Made by a program: the position numbers and the translations under genes. DNA of 64,000 bases, from the NCBI GenBank assembly GCA_963807085.1, contig CAWEBB010000028.1, positions 186,001-250,000 of the forward strand. Direction: 5' to 3'. The DNA comes from JACKII01 sp963807085. GTDB taxonomy: Bacteria; Pseudomonadota; Alphaproteobacteria; Bin95. Shown piece after piece: positions 16,875-26,814 of this stretch. The notes beneath the pieces are model-generated. The model was given only the letters and a program-made list of their open reading frames with translations, was not told the DNA's origin and ran no database searches. Each line of letters starts with the position of its first letter. The first letter of the stretch is position 1.

Positions 16875-17684
16875 ATGCCAATCACCGTCCCCTCCGCCTC
16901 CGGGCTCAAAGACAAGGTCGCCATCGTCGTCGGCGGTGGCTCGCGCGGCGATGGTATCGGCAATGGCCGTGCCGCCTGCCTGCTCATGGCGGCGGAGGGC
17001 GCCAAGCTCCTGGTGGTGGACCGGGACGAGGCGCTCGCCGGGCGTACGGCCCAGATGATCCAGGAAAACGGCGGCACCGCCGACAGCTTCGCCGCCGATG
17101 TGACAGAGGCGGGCGATTGCGATGACATGGTGCAAAAGGCGCTGCATCTCTGGGGCCGCGTCGACTATTTGGACAACAATGTCGGCATCGGCTCCCGCAA
17201 GACCGTGGTGGACGAGACCGAGGAGGAGTGGGATCGGGTGATGACCGTCAACGTCAAGACCATGATGCTCACCTCCAAATACGCCATCCCCGCCATGGCG
17301 GAAACGGGCGGCGGCGCCATCGTCAACATCTCCTCCATCAGCGCCCTGAGACCCCGCGGCCTCACCGCCTATTCCGCTTCGAAAGGCGCGGTGATCGCGC
17401 TGTCCCGCGCCATGGCCGTCGATCACGCGCCCCAGGGCATCCGCGTGAATTGCGTTGCGCCCGGCCCGGTGTACACGCCGATGGTGATCGGCAACGGCAT
17501 GAGCGATAGCGCCCGCAGCGAACGCCGCAATGCCTCGCCGTTGAAAATGGAGGGCGAGGGCTGGGACATCGGCCACGCCGTTACCTTTCTGATGAGCGAC
17601 CGCGCACGCTATATCACCGGTCAAACCTTGGTCGTCGACGGCGGATGCACTATCGTTGGTCCGGCACGCAATTCCGACCGATAG
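16875..17684 (+). CDS. Short-chain dehydrogenase/reductase
   Basis: Classical SDR of 269 residues using NAD(P). The cofactor loop is GGGSRGDGIGNG at about 16-27, and the catalytic Ser/Tyr/Lys are in NISSIS and YSASK (about 172-176). The usual NNAG motif reads NNVG. A GAGGAACCCC Shine-Dalgarno precedes the ATG. The enoyl-CoA hydratase follows after 37 bases with an almost identical leader, so the two probably form an operon acting on acyl-CoA or hydroxyacyl intermediates. Substrate unknown. Confidence 0.9.
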   Translation: MPITVPSASGLKDKVAIVVGGGSRGDGIGNGRAACLLMAAEGAKLLVVDRDEALAGRTAQMIQENGGTADSFAADVTEAGDCDDMVQKALHLWGRVDYLDNNVGIGSRKTVVDETEEEWDRVMTVNVKTMMLTSKYAIPAMAETGGGAIVNISSISALRPRGLTAYSASKGAVIALSRAMAVDHAPQGIRVNCVAPGPVYTPMVIGNGMSDSARSERRNASPLKMEGEGWDIGHAVTFLMSDRARYITGQTLVVDGGCTIVGPARNSDR

Positions 17685-17721
17685 TCTCGCTCCCCTTCAC
17701 CGCACCAAAAGAGGAACCCCC

Positions 17722-18522
17722 ATGAGCGTCACCGATACAGAACGTCTGCTCTTCAACGTCGAGGACGGCGTGGCCACCATCAAGCTGAACTACCCGGAAA
17801 AGCTGAACGCCTTTAACAACGAGATGCTGTTCGCCTGGCGCGCCCGCCTGGAGGAATGCCGCGAGCGCGACGATGTTGGCGTAATCGTGGTGACGGGCGC
17901 GGGCCGCGGTTTCTGTTCTGGCGGCGACACCGGCGGCATGGGCCGTTCCTCGACCCTCAGCCCGCGCGAAGCCAAGGAAAACCTGCAGGAGACCGTTCAG
18001 CCTATCGGTTTGACCCTCCAGACCATCGACAAGCCGGTGATTGCCGCGCTGAACGGCGTGGCCGCCGGTGCGGGCCTCGACATGGCACTGCATTGCGATA
18101 TCCGCTACGCGGCTGCCTCCGCCCGATTCGCCGAAACCTACACTCGAGTAGGATTGGTGCCAGGCAACGGCGGCGCCTGGACCTTGCCGCGCATCGTCGG
18201 CGTGCAGCGCGCGCTGGAGATGCTCTGGACCGCCGAGTTCGTGGACGCGCAGAAGGCCAAGGAAATAGGCCTAGTGTTGGAGGTATTTTCGGACGACACC
18301 TTCATGGACGACGTAATGAAGATTGCCAAGCAAATCGCCAGCAACGCCCCGATTTCCGTCCGCTATATCAAACGCCTGGTCTATCAGGGCCAAGACATGG
18401 ACCTGCGCACCCACTTCGACCAGGTCTCCAGCCATATGATCGTAGCCCGCACCAGCCATGATCACGTGGAAGCCATTGACGCCATGCGCGAAAAGCGGGA
18501 GCCGAAGTTTTCCGGCAGCTAG
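17722..18522 (+). CDS. Enoyl-CoA hydratase/isomerase family protein
   Basis: Crotonase-fold protein of 266 residues. The start at 17722 is fixed by GAGGAAC upstream; a longer frame exists but lacks a site. The oxyanion-hole regions are visible: VVTGAGRGFCSGGDTGGM and ALNGVAAGAGLDMALHCDIRYA. The substrate region FAETYTRVGLVPGNGGAW carries a Glu at the position used for catalysis in hydratases. It follows the SDR gene closely. A specific acyl-CoA substrate cannot be named. Confidence 0.9.
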   Translation: MSVTDTERLLFNVEDGVATIKLNYPEKLNAFNNEMLFAWRARLEECRERDDVGVIVVTGAGRGFCSGGDTGGMGRSSTLSPREAKENLQETVQPIGLTLQTIDKPVIAALNGVAAGAGLDMALHCDIRYAAASARFAETYTRVGLVPGNGGAWTLPRIVGVQRALEMLWTAEFVDAQKAKEIGLVLEVFSDDTFMDDVMKIAKQIASNAPISVRYIKRLVYQGQDMDLRTHFDQVSSHMIVARTSHDHVEAIDAMREKREPKFSGS

Positions 18523-18618
18523 CGTGGAACAAAAAACTCTGTAACCACGGGTTATGTTTCTGTATCGTCCTTCCTGCCATTAACCATACAACAAACAATA
18601 AGCGGGAAGGTATGGGCC

Positions 18619-20187
18619 ATGAAAAAAACGCTTGCGCTAATCATCTTGGCGCTGGGCATGATCGGAACTGCCCACGCCAAAACCTTCACCTGGTCATTCC
18701 AGAAAGACGCGCAGTCGCTGGATCCCTATGTCTTGAACGAAACCTTCACGCTGGGGCTGCTGGGCAATGTCTACGAAGGACTGATCCGCCGCTCGGCGGA
18801 TCTGAAGATCCAACCGGCGCTCGCGGAAAGCTGGGAAATCCTGGAGCCGACCCGTTGGCGGTTCCATCTGCGCAAGGGCGTGAATTTCCATAACGGCAAC
18901 GACTTTACCGCCGATGATGTGATCTTCAGCGCGAACCGGGTGCGGGCGGATGGCTCCGACCTCAAAACCCGGCTTGCCGATGACACCGAGGTGGTGAAGG
19001 TGGACGACCACACCGTCGACTTCATCACCTCGGCGCCGAACCCCATTCTGCATGCCGAATGGTCGAACTGGTACATCATGGACAAGGAATGGGCCGAGGA
19101 GAACGATGCCGTCGCCCCTTCCAGCGTGACCGAAGGCAAGGACAACTACTCCGCCTTCAATGCCAACGGTACCGGCCCCTTCATCGTCGTAAAGCGGGAA
19201 ACGGACGTCGAAACCATAATGGAGCCGAACCCCGAATGGTGGGACACGCCCGAGCACAACCTGACCAAGGTGGTGTTCAAGCCGATCGCGAGCGACCCTA
19301 CCCGTGTCGCAGCGCTGCTTTCCGGCTCTATCGACATGGCCTACCCGATCCCGGTCCAGGATTTGGGGCGTGTCGACAGCAACAATGGCACCAGCACGCT
19401 GACGGGACCGGAACTCCGCACCATCTTTCTGGGATTGAACCAATCCGACCCGGAACTCTCGTCATCGAACATCCAGGGTGAGAACCCGCTGAAGGACGTA
19501 AGGGTGCGCGAGGCTATGTACCGCGCCATCGACATCGAGGCGATCAGACGCAAGGTGATGCGCAATCTGGCCGATCCGACCGCCATCATGATCTCACCGA
19601 AACTGGTAAATAAAAGTGCATGGCAGGAGCGGCTCGCCTACGACGTGGATAAGGCCAAGGCGCTGATGGCCGAAGCCGGCTATGGCGACGGCTTTTCGAT
19701 CGCCATGGATTGTCCGAACAACCGGTACGTCAACGACGAAAAGATCTGCACCGCGATTGTCGGCATGCTGGCCAAAATCGGCATCAAGGTGAACCTGCTG
19801 GCCCAGCCGGCCTCGATCTATTTCGGCAAGGTGCTGGGGCCGAAATACGACACCGACTTCTACCTGCTGGGCTGGACACCGGGCAGCTATGATAGCTGGA
19901 ATGTGCTGCACAACCTGATCCGCTGCCGCGGCGAGGGCAGCGACGGAAAGTTCAACCTGGGCGGCTATTGCAATCCGCGCATCGACGAGCTGACGGACAT
20001 GATTCTGAGCGAGACGAATATCGAAAAGCGCGACGCGATGATTGCCGCGGCCTTCTCCCTTCTGCATCAGGATCGCGGTTACATCCCGCTGCACCAGCAG
20101 GGTCTGGCCTGGGGCAAGGCAGACAAGGTCGAACTTGCCCAACGCGCCGACAACGTGTTCGACCTGCGCCATGTGACGGTGGAGTAG
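18619..20187 (+). CDS. ABC transporter substrate-binding protein, family 5 (peptide/nickel type)
   Basis: Periplasmic binding protein of 522 residues. The signal peptide is about 1-20 (MKKTLALIILALGMIG, cleavage after AHA). Family 5 features follow: SLDPY, GNVYEGL, LAESWEI, WRFHLRKGVNFHNG and FTADDVIFS near the N-terminal lobe, then ALLSGSIDMAYPIPVQD and the C-terminal YIPLHQQ. Usually two permeases and two ATPases sit beside such a gene. Here an IS5 element lies 180 bases downstream and no permease is near, so the protein is an orphan, perhaps cut off by the insertion. The 96-base leader has a GGGAAGG Shine-Dalgarno. Confidence 0.9.
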   Translation: MKKTLALIILALGMIGTAHAKTFTWSFQKDAQSLDPYVLNETFTLGLLGNVYEGLIRRSADLKIQPALAESWEILEPTRWRFHLRKGVNFHNGNDFTADDVIFSANRVRADGSDLKTRLADDTEVVKVDDHTVDFITSAPNPILHAEWSNWYIMDKEWAEENDAVAPSSVTEGKDNYSAFNANGTGPFIVVKRETDVETIMEPNPEWWDTPEHNLTKVVFKPIASDPTRVAALLSGSIDMAYPIPVQDLGRVDSNNGTSTLTGPELRTIFLGLNQSDPELSSSNIQGENPLKDVRVREAMYRAIDIEAIRRKVMRNLADPTAIMISPKLVNKSAWQERLAYDVDKAKALMAEAGYGDGFSIAMDCPNNRYVNDEKICTAIVGMLAKIGIKVNLLAQPASIYFGKVLGPKYDTDFYLLGWTPGSYDSWNVLHNLIRCRGEGSDGKFNLGGYCNPRIDELTDMILSETNIEKRDAMIAAAFSLLHQDRGYIPLHQQGLAWGKADKVELAQRADNVFDLRHVTVE

Positions 20188-20368
20188 GGCTCGCGCTGTC
20201 ATTTTGAGGCCGGCGCAATAGCGCCGGCCCTGCCTATCTTTCGTGTAGCGACAATCCCGGCATTGGGGGAGCGTCTCCGGAATTTTTCGACCGGTGGACA
20301 CCTCCGGAAACCTATCGCTTGGGCGAATTTTGTGACTCGATAGAGCCATCGGCACGAGGAGTGATGTG

Positions 20369-21453
20369 ATGGCTCAGCAACCGGGTTTTTGGGATGTGGA
20401 TCATCGGCTGCAGGAGTTGTCCGGCCCATGGCGATCCGTTGGAAAAGCTGTCGGCGACGGTCGATTTTGAGATGTTCCGCGCCGACCTCATTGCCGCGCT
20501 TGGTGAGCGTGATCCGGCCAAGGGCGGTCATCCCGGCTTCGATCTGGTCCTGAAGTTCCGAATGCTGGTTTTGCAGACGATGCATGGGCTATCGCTGGAC
20601 CAGACCGAGTATCTGCTGCGCGACCGGCTCAGCTGGATGCGGTTCTGCGGCCTCGGCCCCGGCGACAAGGTACCGGATGCGAACACGCTATGGGACTTCC
20701 GGGAGGCTCTGATCGCAGCCAACGCCTTCGACACCCTGTTCGAGCGGCTGAACCGGGCGATCACGGCGGCAGGCTATCTGCCAATGTCCGGCCAGATCGT
20801 CGATGCGACGCTGGTGGCCGCACCGCGGCAGCGCAACACCGAGGACGAGAAGGCCCAGATCAAAGAGGGCAAGACTGCTACAGAAATCTGGCCGGACCAG
20901 CCCGCCAAGGCCGCGCAGAAGGACACACAGGCTCGCTGGACGGTCAAGTTCACCAAGGCCAAGCCGGCAGAAGACGGCAGCAAGCCCGTGGACATCGCGA
21001 TCCCGACGTTCGGTTACAAGTCCCACGTCTCCATTGACCGCCGTCATGGCATCATCCGCCGTCAGACGGTAACCGACGCGGCGGCGCATGACGGCGCCCG
21101 TCTGCGCGAGGGTCTGATCGATCCTGAATAATACGGCGGCGTCCGTCTGGGCCGACACTGCTTACCGCAGCCAGGCCAACGAGGACTACCTGGAAAAATA
21201 CGGCAAGGTCAGCCAGATCCATCGCAAGAAGCCCCGCGGCAAACCGATGCCAAAGCGGACGGCGCGCGCCAACGCCAGGAAGTCAGCGGTCCGCGCCCGG
21301 GTTGAGCATATCTTCGCCTACCAGAAGGGTCCGATGGCGCTGGTGATCCGCACCATCGGCCTGGCAGAGGCCAAGGCGGCGATCACGCTCGCCAATATGG
21401 GCTACAACATGAAGCGATGGTGCTGGCTCGACAGGCGAAGTGCGCCTGCATGA
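20369..21453 (+). mobile_element. IS5-family insertion sequence, transposase with two frame lesions
   Basis: A near-complete transposase from the ATG at 20369 (MAQQPGFWDVDH) to the TGA at 21453. An extra base near 20421 and another near 21132 break the frame. The pieces show the N-terminal domain with LQTMHGLSLDQTEYLLRDRLSW, then the DDE catalytic parts GQIVDATLVAAPRQR, SIDRRHGIIRRQTVTDAAAHD, VWADTAYRSQ and RARVEHIFAYQKG. This is the IS5-group layout. Terminal inverted repeats were not identified with confidence, so only the coding span is given. Confidence 0.85.
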
Positions 21454-21503
21454 CCGCCAAGCAGCGAAGACAAACCTAGGCAGCGATCACGGAGCATAGA
21501 CCG

Positions 21504-21935
21504 TTGGTAACTCGCGCGAAAAAATTTGCTGCCGCCGCGTACAATAGAAAAGTCTTCGTAGAAGATGATCCCTCCGTCTCTGTTCTAATGGAGGAGTATA
21601 AACTTCACCGGACAGAGGCGGCCGAGAATTCCGCAAAAAACAATAGACAAGTTACCTATATTCAAGTATACGGTCTATTTTTAATTGCAGTTTCTGGTGG
21701 GTATTCCCAATTCTCGGATGCTTTTGACACCTCTAAGGTTCCGCCCTTCTTAACGCTTCCAATTTTAATTATTGCCGCGTCCCTACTATTATATCTTTAT
21801 TCACAAATCTATCTTTCTTCATTTACATTCCGTGTATTAAGAATGCGAATGGCCGAGATTGAGGCAGATGGGCACTTCGATAAATACGGCTGCGTAGCCG
21901 CTTCTGGGCCGATGTTGAACCTCGTTCGCCGCTGA
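21504..21935 (+). CDS. Hypothetical AT-rich membrane protein
   Basis: Up to 143 residues if translation begins at the TTG at 21504; the first ATG in frame is at 21588 (MEEYKLHRTEAAENSAKN). No good Shine-Dalgarno decides. Two hydrophobic segments are visible, YIQVYGLFLIAVSGG and FLTLPILIIAASLLLYLYSQI, separated by a short hydrophilic loop. Both ends look cytoplasmic. Base composition is far more AT-rich than neighbours, and insertion sequences lie on both sides, so it is probably cargo brought in by transfer. I recognise no family. The layout recalls small membrane partners of defence or toxin genes but there is no second gene to support that. Confidence 0.6.
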   Translation: MVTRAKKFAAAAYNRKVFVEDDPSVSVLMEEYKLHRTEAAENSAKNNRQVTYIQVYGLFLIAVSGGYSQFSDAFDTSKVPPFLTLPILIIAASLLLYLYSQIYLSSFTFRVLRMRMAEIEADGHFDKYGCVAASGPMLNLVRR

Positions 21936-21936
21936 A

Positions 21937-21957
21937 CGCCCCGATGGGCGCCGTTTT
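21937..21957 (+). terminator. Possible terminator after the AT-rich membrane protein
   Basis: A five-base stem CGCCC/GGGCG (21937-21941 and 21946-21950) with a four-base loop is followed by CCGTTTT, starting two bases after the stop codon. The stem is short, so the call is weak. Confidence 0.35.
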
Positions 21958-22026
21958 GCGGCCTTCTTTGGTTGTTTTTGCCCGTTCAGCTGCGCTCCAG
22001 ACGCACTTCTGCTGTCGCCACCCCGC

Positions 22027-22589
22027 TCACGTCGGCCCGCGGGCGGCGGCGAGGCCGTTCAGGTGGACCACGCGGCGCATGTTGTAGGCAAGGTTCTTCA
22101 GGCCGATGCGCGCCTTGGCGCGGGCGATGCCGATGCTGCGCACCAGCGTGCCACCCATGTCGTTGGTCTGCGCGCCGAACACGTGCTCGACCCGGGCGCG
22201 GACCTTCGAGCGGGTCTTGTTGCCCTGTTTCTCGCGCTTGCTGAGTGGGCGGTTGCGATGGCCCTTGCGGTGGATGCGGCTCTTCAGGCCGCGGTCTTCC
22301 AGCTTCTCCTCAATCTCGGCCGACCGGTAGGCGCTGTCCGCCCAGACGTCCGAGGCCGTGTTGCCGTCGTCCAGCACGTCGTCGATGACCTGGCTGTCGT
22401 GCGTCGCCGCGTCCGTCACCTTGTAGCGGCGGATCAGCTTGTGCCGCCGATCGACGTTGACGTGATTCTTGTAGCCGTAGTGCGACTTGCCGTGCTTCTT
22501 GGTCCAGCGCGCGTCGGTGTCCTTCTGGCGCTTCTTCGCCGGCTTCTCGTCCCAGCCCTCGGGCGTCTCGCCCGCCTTGATCGTCGGAT
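22027..22589 (-). mobile_element. IS5-family transposase, C-terminal fragment
   Basis: A remnant of about 185 codons reading from IKAGETPEG through DTDARWTKKHGKSHYGYKNH, VWADSAYRS, RIHRKGHRNRPLS and RVRARVEHVFG to LAYNMRRVV. The DDE core is present; the N-terminal third is missing. Upstream of about 22589 the frame enters the IS110 remnant that lies on the opposite strand, so the join is the breakpoint. The sequence differs from the IS5 copy at 20.4 kb and is a distinct element. Confidence 0.85.
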
Positions 22590-22997
22590 GAGGCGGCGCG
22601 CCGCTTGCAGACCATGCCGGGCGTGGGACCGATAACGGCGATGGCGGTTGCAGCCTTCGCGCCACCGATGGAGGTCTTCCGTAGAGGCCGCGATTTTGCG
22701 GCCTGGCTCGGGCTAGTGCCCAAACAGCACTCGACCGGCGGCAGGCAACGGTTGGGCAAAACCTCGAAGATGGGGCAGCGCGACGTTCGAAGGCTGCTGA
22801 TTATCGGCGCCATGGCTGTGGTGAACTGGGGCGCCCGGAAAGGCACGCCCGAAGGCTCGTGGCTCCAGAAGATGCTGGGGAAGAAGCCGCGCATGGTGGT
22901 TGCCATCGCGCTCGCAAACAGGAGTGTCATGACGCGCAGGCTTTGGGCCATGCTGGTGAAGAAGGAAGACTACCGGAATCCGGCTCTGGCCGCCTGA
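22590..22997 (+). mobile_element. IS110-family transposase, C-terminal fragment
   Basis: The C-terminal Transposase_20-type domain of an IS110 transposase: QTMPGVGPITAMAVAAF, FAAWLGLVPKQHSTGGRQRLGKTSK and VRRLLIIGAMAVV, ending at the TGA at 22997. The N-terminal DEDD catalytic domain is absent, cut at the join with the IS5 fragment, so it is inactive. Confidence 0.88.
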
Positions 22998-23333
22998 GCG
23001 CGGCCGGACGCCGGTACGTCGGGAATGTGAGGAGGTTACAGAACAGTAAGGGCAGACGATCGGCAAGATCGGGATCGGGAAAACCAGTCTGATTCAAAGG
23101 GCATCGAGCCCGTACTTTTGATCTGGACCCGATCCGCGTATCTCCATACCGGCCCGCGGCATCTTCAAAGCCGCACCATGATGCCTGACAGATGACCGCA
23201 CCCGATCATATGCGCGAACCGTTCAAATTCCACTTGCATCACCGGGGGCATCCACAGATAGTCAGGCACTTAGATTTAAAGCAGATTCACCCGATCCTAA
23301 CAGATCGGGATCTGCTCCAACCGCGACCACGCT
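22998..23333. other. Intergenic region between the IS110 remnant and the glycosyltransferase
   Basis: About 336 bases without a gene. An inverted repeat CCCGATC/GATCGGG (23290-23296 and 23303-23309, six-base loop) lies 25 bases beyond the stop of the minus-strand glycosyltransferase and may be its terminator, although no clear T run follows. The sequence at 23333-23352 (TTCACCCTGAGCCGGTCGAA) resembles a short dispersed repeat common in alphaproteobacteria and runs into the end of the glycosyltransferase gene. Confidence 0.4.
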
Positions 23334-24314
23334 TCACCCTGAGCCGGTCGAACGGCGAGCGTCCTCATTCACCTGCTCAATATTAATCAATTCGCGCTCC
23401 ACCACCATGGGCCCGCCGCGCACCTGGTTGTGGATCGAGGTGATGTACTCACCCAACATGCCGATGAATAGCATCTGAATGCCCGATAGAAAAAACAGCG
23501 CTACGATGATCGTCGTCGTCCCGCGCGGAGCCATGTCCGGGTTCAGCAGGAACGCAATCACCGAAAATCCTGCGAACAAAATGCACAGCGCCGAAATCGC
23601 AAAGCCTACCAAGGTGCAGAAGCGCATCGGCGCCTTGGTAAAGGCAAAGATCGCGTTCAGCGCCTGGTCGACCAGCGTAAAGAGCCGATGCTTGGACATG
23701 CCTCTCGCCCGTGCGCGCCAAGTATAGGGCACGATGATGGAGCGAAAGCCCACGCTCGCGATGATGCCGCGGATATAGGGGTAGTGATCGTTATGGGCCA
23801 GTACCGCTCGTAAAACCTTGCGGTCGATCAGCTGCAACTCGCCCACATCCGGCGAGATGCGAAAGTCTGAAAGGCCATTCACGATGCGATAGAATGCCTT
23901 TCGCGCCTTGCGCAGGACGAAGCCTTCCTCCCGCGTAGAGCGCGCGCCCGCCACCACCTCGTAGCCCTGCTCCCAAAGCTGCACGAATTCCGGCAGCAGC
24001 TCCGGCGGATCCTGCAGATCCACCGGCAGCATGACCAGGGTCGCATCGCCCGTCGCGTGGCGCAGGCCGTTGAAGGTGGAGCGGAACACGCCGAAGTTGC
24101 GGGCATTCACCACCACCTTCACGCACGGATCGCCCGCCGCGATGCCGCGCAATATCTCTACCGTGCGGTCGGTGGAGGCGTTATCGACGAAAATATGCTC
24201 GCGTTCGTAGTCCGGCAGATCTTTCTCGAAGATCGCCTTTACCGTCTGCCAGCAAATTTCCACATTTTCCTCTTCATTGTAACACGGCGAGACGACGGTG
24301 ATTTTCTTTTTCAT
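23334..24314 (-). CDS. Family 2 glycosyltransferase, polyprenyl-phosphate type
   Basis: Membrane-bound glycosyltransferase of 326 residues. The GT-A domain begins ITVVSPCYNEEENVE and shows FVDNASTDRTVEI and PVDLQDPPE, the acidic metal-site region. Two C-terminal helices (CTLVGFAISALCILFAGFSV and TTIIVALFFLSGIQMLFIG) mark the DPMS/GtrB-like group that moves sugars onto undecaprenyl phosphate. The last residues (RRSTGSG) come from a repeat-like sequence and may be an extension. It lies 62 bases after the SDR gene on the same strand. Target glycan unknown. Confidence 0.88.
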   Translation of the reverse strand: MKKKITVVSPCYNEEENVEICWQTVKAIFEKDLPDYEREHIFVDNASTDRTVEILRGIAAGDPCVKVVVNARNFGVFRSTFNGLRHATGDATLVMLPVDLQDPPELLPEFVQLWEQGYEVVAGARSTREEGFVLRKARKAFYRIVNGLSDFRISPDVGELQLIDRKVLRAVLAHNDHYPYIRGIIASVGFRSIIVPYTWRARARGMSKHRLFTLVDQALNAIFAFTKAPMRFCTLVGFAISALCILFAGFSVIAFLLNPDMAPRGTTTIIVALFFLSGIQMLFIGMLGEYITSIHNQVRGGPMVVERELINIEQVNEDARRSTGSG

Positions 24315-24376
24315 GAGGTTGCCCTGCCTCTGTCGAACCGCAGCCCCGCCGGTTTTCGCCAGAGCCCGATAGTGTT

Positions 24377-25141
24377 CTACCGGGCTGAGTAGCCGCCGTC
24401 GACGGGCATAGCGACGCCGGTCACAAAACTGGCCGCCTCGCTGGCCAGGAAGGCCGCCACCGCCGCCACTTCTTCGGGCTCGCCCAACCGGCCCATGGGA
24501 TGGATGCTCTCCAGAAATTCCTTGCCGTCGCCGGCGCGGGATTTCTCCGTCATCGGCGTCACGATATAGCCGGGACAGACCGCATTGACCCGTACCCCTT
24601 TCTGGCCGAACGCCACCGCGAACTGCTTGGTCAGGCCGACGACGCCGTGCTTGGCGGCGACATAGGAGGCCGCGCCTTCCAGCACCGGCAGGTCGTCGGC
24701 AAAGGATGTCTGGCGCACCAGTCCGTGCAGGCCGGCGATTGAGGCCGTATTGACGATCGCCCCGCCGCCCTGCTCCGCCATCATCGGGCAGGCATGCATC
24801 AGGCCGTAATAGACGCCGGCGAGGTTGACCTGCTGGATGCGGTCCCAGGCGAAGCCGCTGCCGATGCCCGCATTGTTCATCAGCACGTCGACGCGGCCCA
24901 GGTCGTTCGCAGTCTTCTCCAGCGCAGCCCTGACCGCCTCGAAGTCGGTCACGTCAAACCCGACGGCCATCGCCTTCGCGCCCGCTTCTTCGACACGGGC
25001 TGCGGTCGCCTGCGCGCCCTGTTCGTCGATATCGGCGCACATGACCGCGCCCTTGCCGGCCGCGATCGCCAGCGCCATTTGCCGGCCAATGCCAGAGCCC
25101 GCGCCGGTTACCAGCGCCACCTTGCCTTCGAAATTTGCCAT
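24377..25141 (-). CDS. Short-chain dehydrogenase/reductase
   Basis: Classical SDR of 254 residues. Cofactor motif TGAGSGIGR (12-20), acidic DID at the end of beta 2 favouring NAD, NNAG, and catalytic Ser and YVAAK in NTASIAG and ASYVAAKHG. Substrate unknown. It is downstream of lpdA by 182 bases on the same strand and may belong to a separate unit with the glycosyltransferase. The spacer 25142-25323 holds no gene. Confidence 0.9.
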   Translation of the reverse strand: MANFEGKVALVTGAGSGIGRQMALAIAAGKGAVMCADIDEQGAQATAARVEEAGAKAMAVGFDVTDFEAVRAALEKTANDLGRVDVLMNNAGIGSGFAWDRIQQVNLAGVYYGLMHACPMMAEQGGGAIVNTASIAGLHGLVRQTSFADDLPVLEGAASYVAAKHGVVGLTKQFAVAFGQKGVRVNAVCPGYIVTPMTEKSRAGDGKEFLESIHPMGRLGEPEEVAAVAAFLASEAASFVTGVAMPVDGGYSAR

Positions 25142-25323
25142 GGGAGTTTGTCTCGCCTGCTCAGGGTTTCCTCATAAGGCAGGAGGATAGAGGCTGCCGA
25201 TGGCAGCCGCCACCGTTCTCGCATTCCCGGCCACGGCGCGGCAGGGATTCGGGATCGCATGGAGGAGCCCGACACTCCGCGGCCCCGGATCGCGCTGACG
25301 CGCCTCCGGGGATGCAGCACAAA

Positions 25324-26721
25324 TCAAATGTGGATCGCACCATCCCCGAGGACCAGCGCGGCTTCCTTCACCGCCTCGTTCAGCGTCGGGTGCGCGTGGC
25401 AGGTGCGGGCGATGTCCTCGGCGCTTGCCTTGAATTCCATCGCCAGCACCGCTTCTGCGATCAGGGTGCCCGCGTCCGGTCCGATGATGTGCACGCCCAG
25501 CACCTCGTCCGTCTCGGCGTCGGCCAGGATCTTCACGAAGCCATCGCCATCGCCCGAGGTACGCGCGCGGCTGTTGGCCATGAAGGGAAACTTCCCAACG
25601 TTGTAAGACCGGCCTTCTTCTTTCAACTCGTCTTCGCTTTGGCCGACCCAGGCGATTTCCGGGTGTGTGTAGACCACACTCGGAATGCAGTTGTAATCGA
25701 TATGCGGGTGCTGGGCGGCGATAATCTCCGCGCAGGCGAAGCCTTCGTCCTCCGCCTTGTGCGCCAGCATAGGTCCCCTGATCACGTCACCGATGGCATA
25801 AATACCCTCAACATTGGTGCGGAACCGGTCGTCAACCGCAACGCGGCCTCGGTCGTCCCGTTCAACGCCCGCTTCTTCCAGCCCCAGCCCTTTCGTGTAG
25901 GGTCGCCGGCCGACGCAGAGCAGCACGGTGTCGCAGTCGATCTGCTCCGCGTCGCCGCCCTTTACCGGCTCGACCGTGACACTGACGCCGTTCTTGGTCT
26001 TCTCCGCGCCGGTGACCTTGCTGGAAAGCCTGAAGTCGAAGCCCTGCTTCTTCAGCAGCTTCTGCATTTCCTTGGCCAACTCCAGATCGACGCCGGGCAC
26101 GATGCGGTCCAGGAATTCTACCACCGTTACCTTCGCGCCAAGGCGGGACCAGACCACGCCCATCTCCAGGCCGATGATGCCGCCGCCGATCAGCAGCAGG
26201 TGCTCCGGCACCGCGCTCAGCTCCAAAGCGCCGGTGGACGAGACGATGCGCTCCTCGTCCACCTCCACGCCGGATAGCGTGGAGATCTCGGAGCCGGTGG
26301 CGATGATGATGTTCCTGGTCTCCAGCTCCTGGCTTTGGCCATCATCGCCGGTGACCTCTACCTTGCCGGCGGTGACAATCCGGCCGGCCCCTATCAGGTA
26401 ATCGATCTTGTTTTTCTTAAACAGAAACTCAATGCCCTTGGTCAGACCATTCACGACCTGGGTCTTGGTCTTCATCATCTGCTCGATGTCGAGCGAGACG
26501 CCCTCGACCTTCACGCCAAGCTTAGCGTAGCCTTTCTTCGCTTCCTCGTATTTGTGGGAGGCATGCAGCAATTGCTTTGAGGGAATGCAGCCGACGTTCA
26601 GGCAGGTACCGCCCAGCGCGCCACGCTTTTCCACGCACGCCACCTTCAGGCCCAGTTGAGCGGCGCGTATGGCCGCCACGTAACCGCCGGGGCCGCCGCC
26701 GATTACCACCACGTCATACAT
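25324..26721 (-). CDS. lpdA: Dihydrolipoyl dehydrogenase (E3)
   Basis: FAD-dependent disulfide oxidoreductase of 465 residues that reoxidises dihydrolipoyl groups of 2-oxoacid dehydrogenase complexes with NAD. The N-terminal FAD motif is VVVIGGGPGGYVAAIRAA, the redox disulfide is GGTCLNVGCIPSK, the NAD-binding motif is LLIGGGIIGLEMG, and the C-terminal His-Glu pair is in CHAHPTLNEAVKEA. AAGGAA precedes the ATG. It is last in the sucA-sucB-lpdA series, so it is the E3 of the 2-oxoglutarate complex and perhaps shared with others. Confidence 0.97.
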   Translation of the reverse strand: MYDVVVIGGGPGGYVAAIRAAQLGLKVACVEKRGALGGTCLNVGCIPSKQLLHASHKYEEAKKGYAKLGVKVEGVSLDIEQMMKTKTQVVNGLTKGIEFLFKKNKIDYLIGAGRIVTAGKVEVTGDDGQSQELETRNIIIATGSEISTLSGVEVDEERIVSSTGALELSAVPEHLLLIGGGIIGLEMGVVWSRLGAKVTVVEFLDRIVPGVDLELAKEMQKLLKKQGFDFRLSSKVTGAEKTKNGVSVTVEPVKGGDAEQIDCDTVLLCVGRRPYTKGLGLEEAGVERDDRGRVAVDDRFRTNVEGIYAIGDVIRGPMLAHKAEDEGFACAEIIAAQHPHIDYNCIPSVVYTHPEIAWVGQSEDELKEEGRSYNVGKFPFMANSRARTSGDGDGFVKILADAETDEVLGVHIIGPDAGTLIAEAVLAMEFKASAEDIARTCHAHPTLNEAVKEAALVLGDGAIHI

Positions 26722-26814
26722 GAGGGGAAGTTCCTTCCGCGGGAATGGAGAGTTTGCGCCTACGCATCCGATGAGGTGAGTGTTCGCTGAAGTTCGGCGT
26801 CCGCTTAGGTCAGC

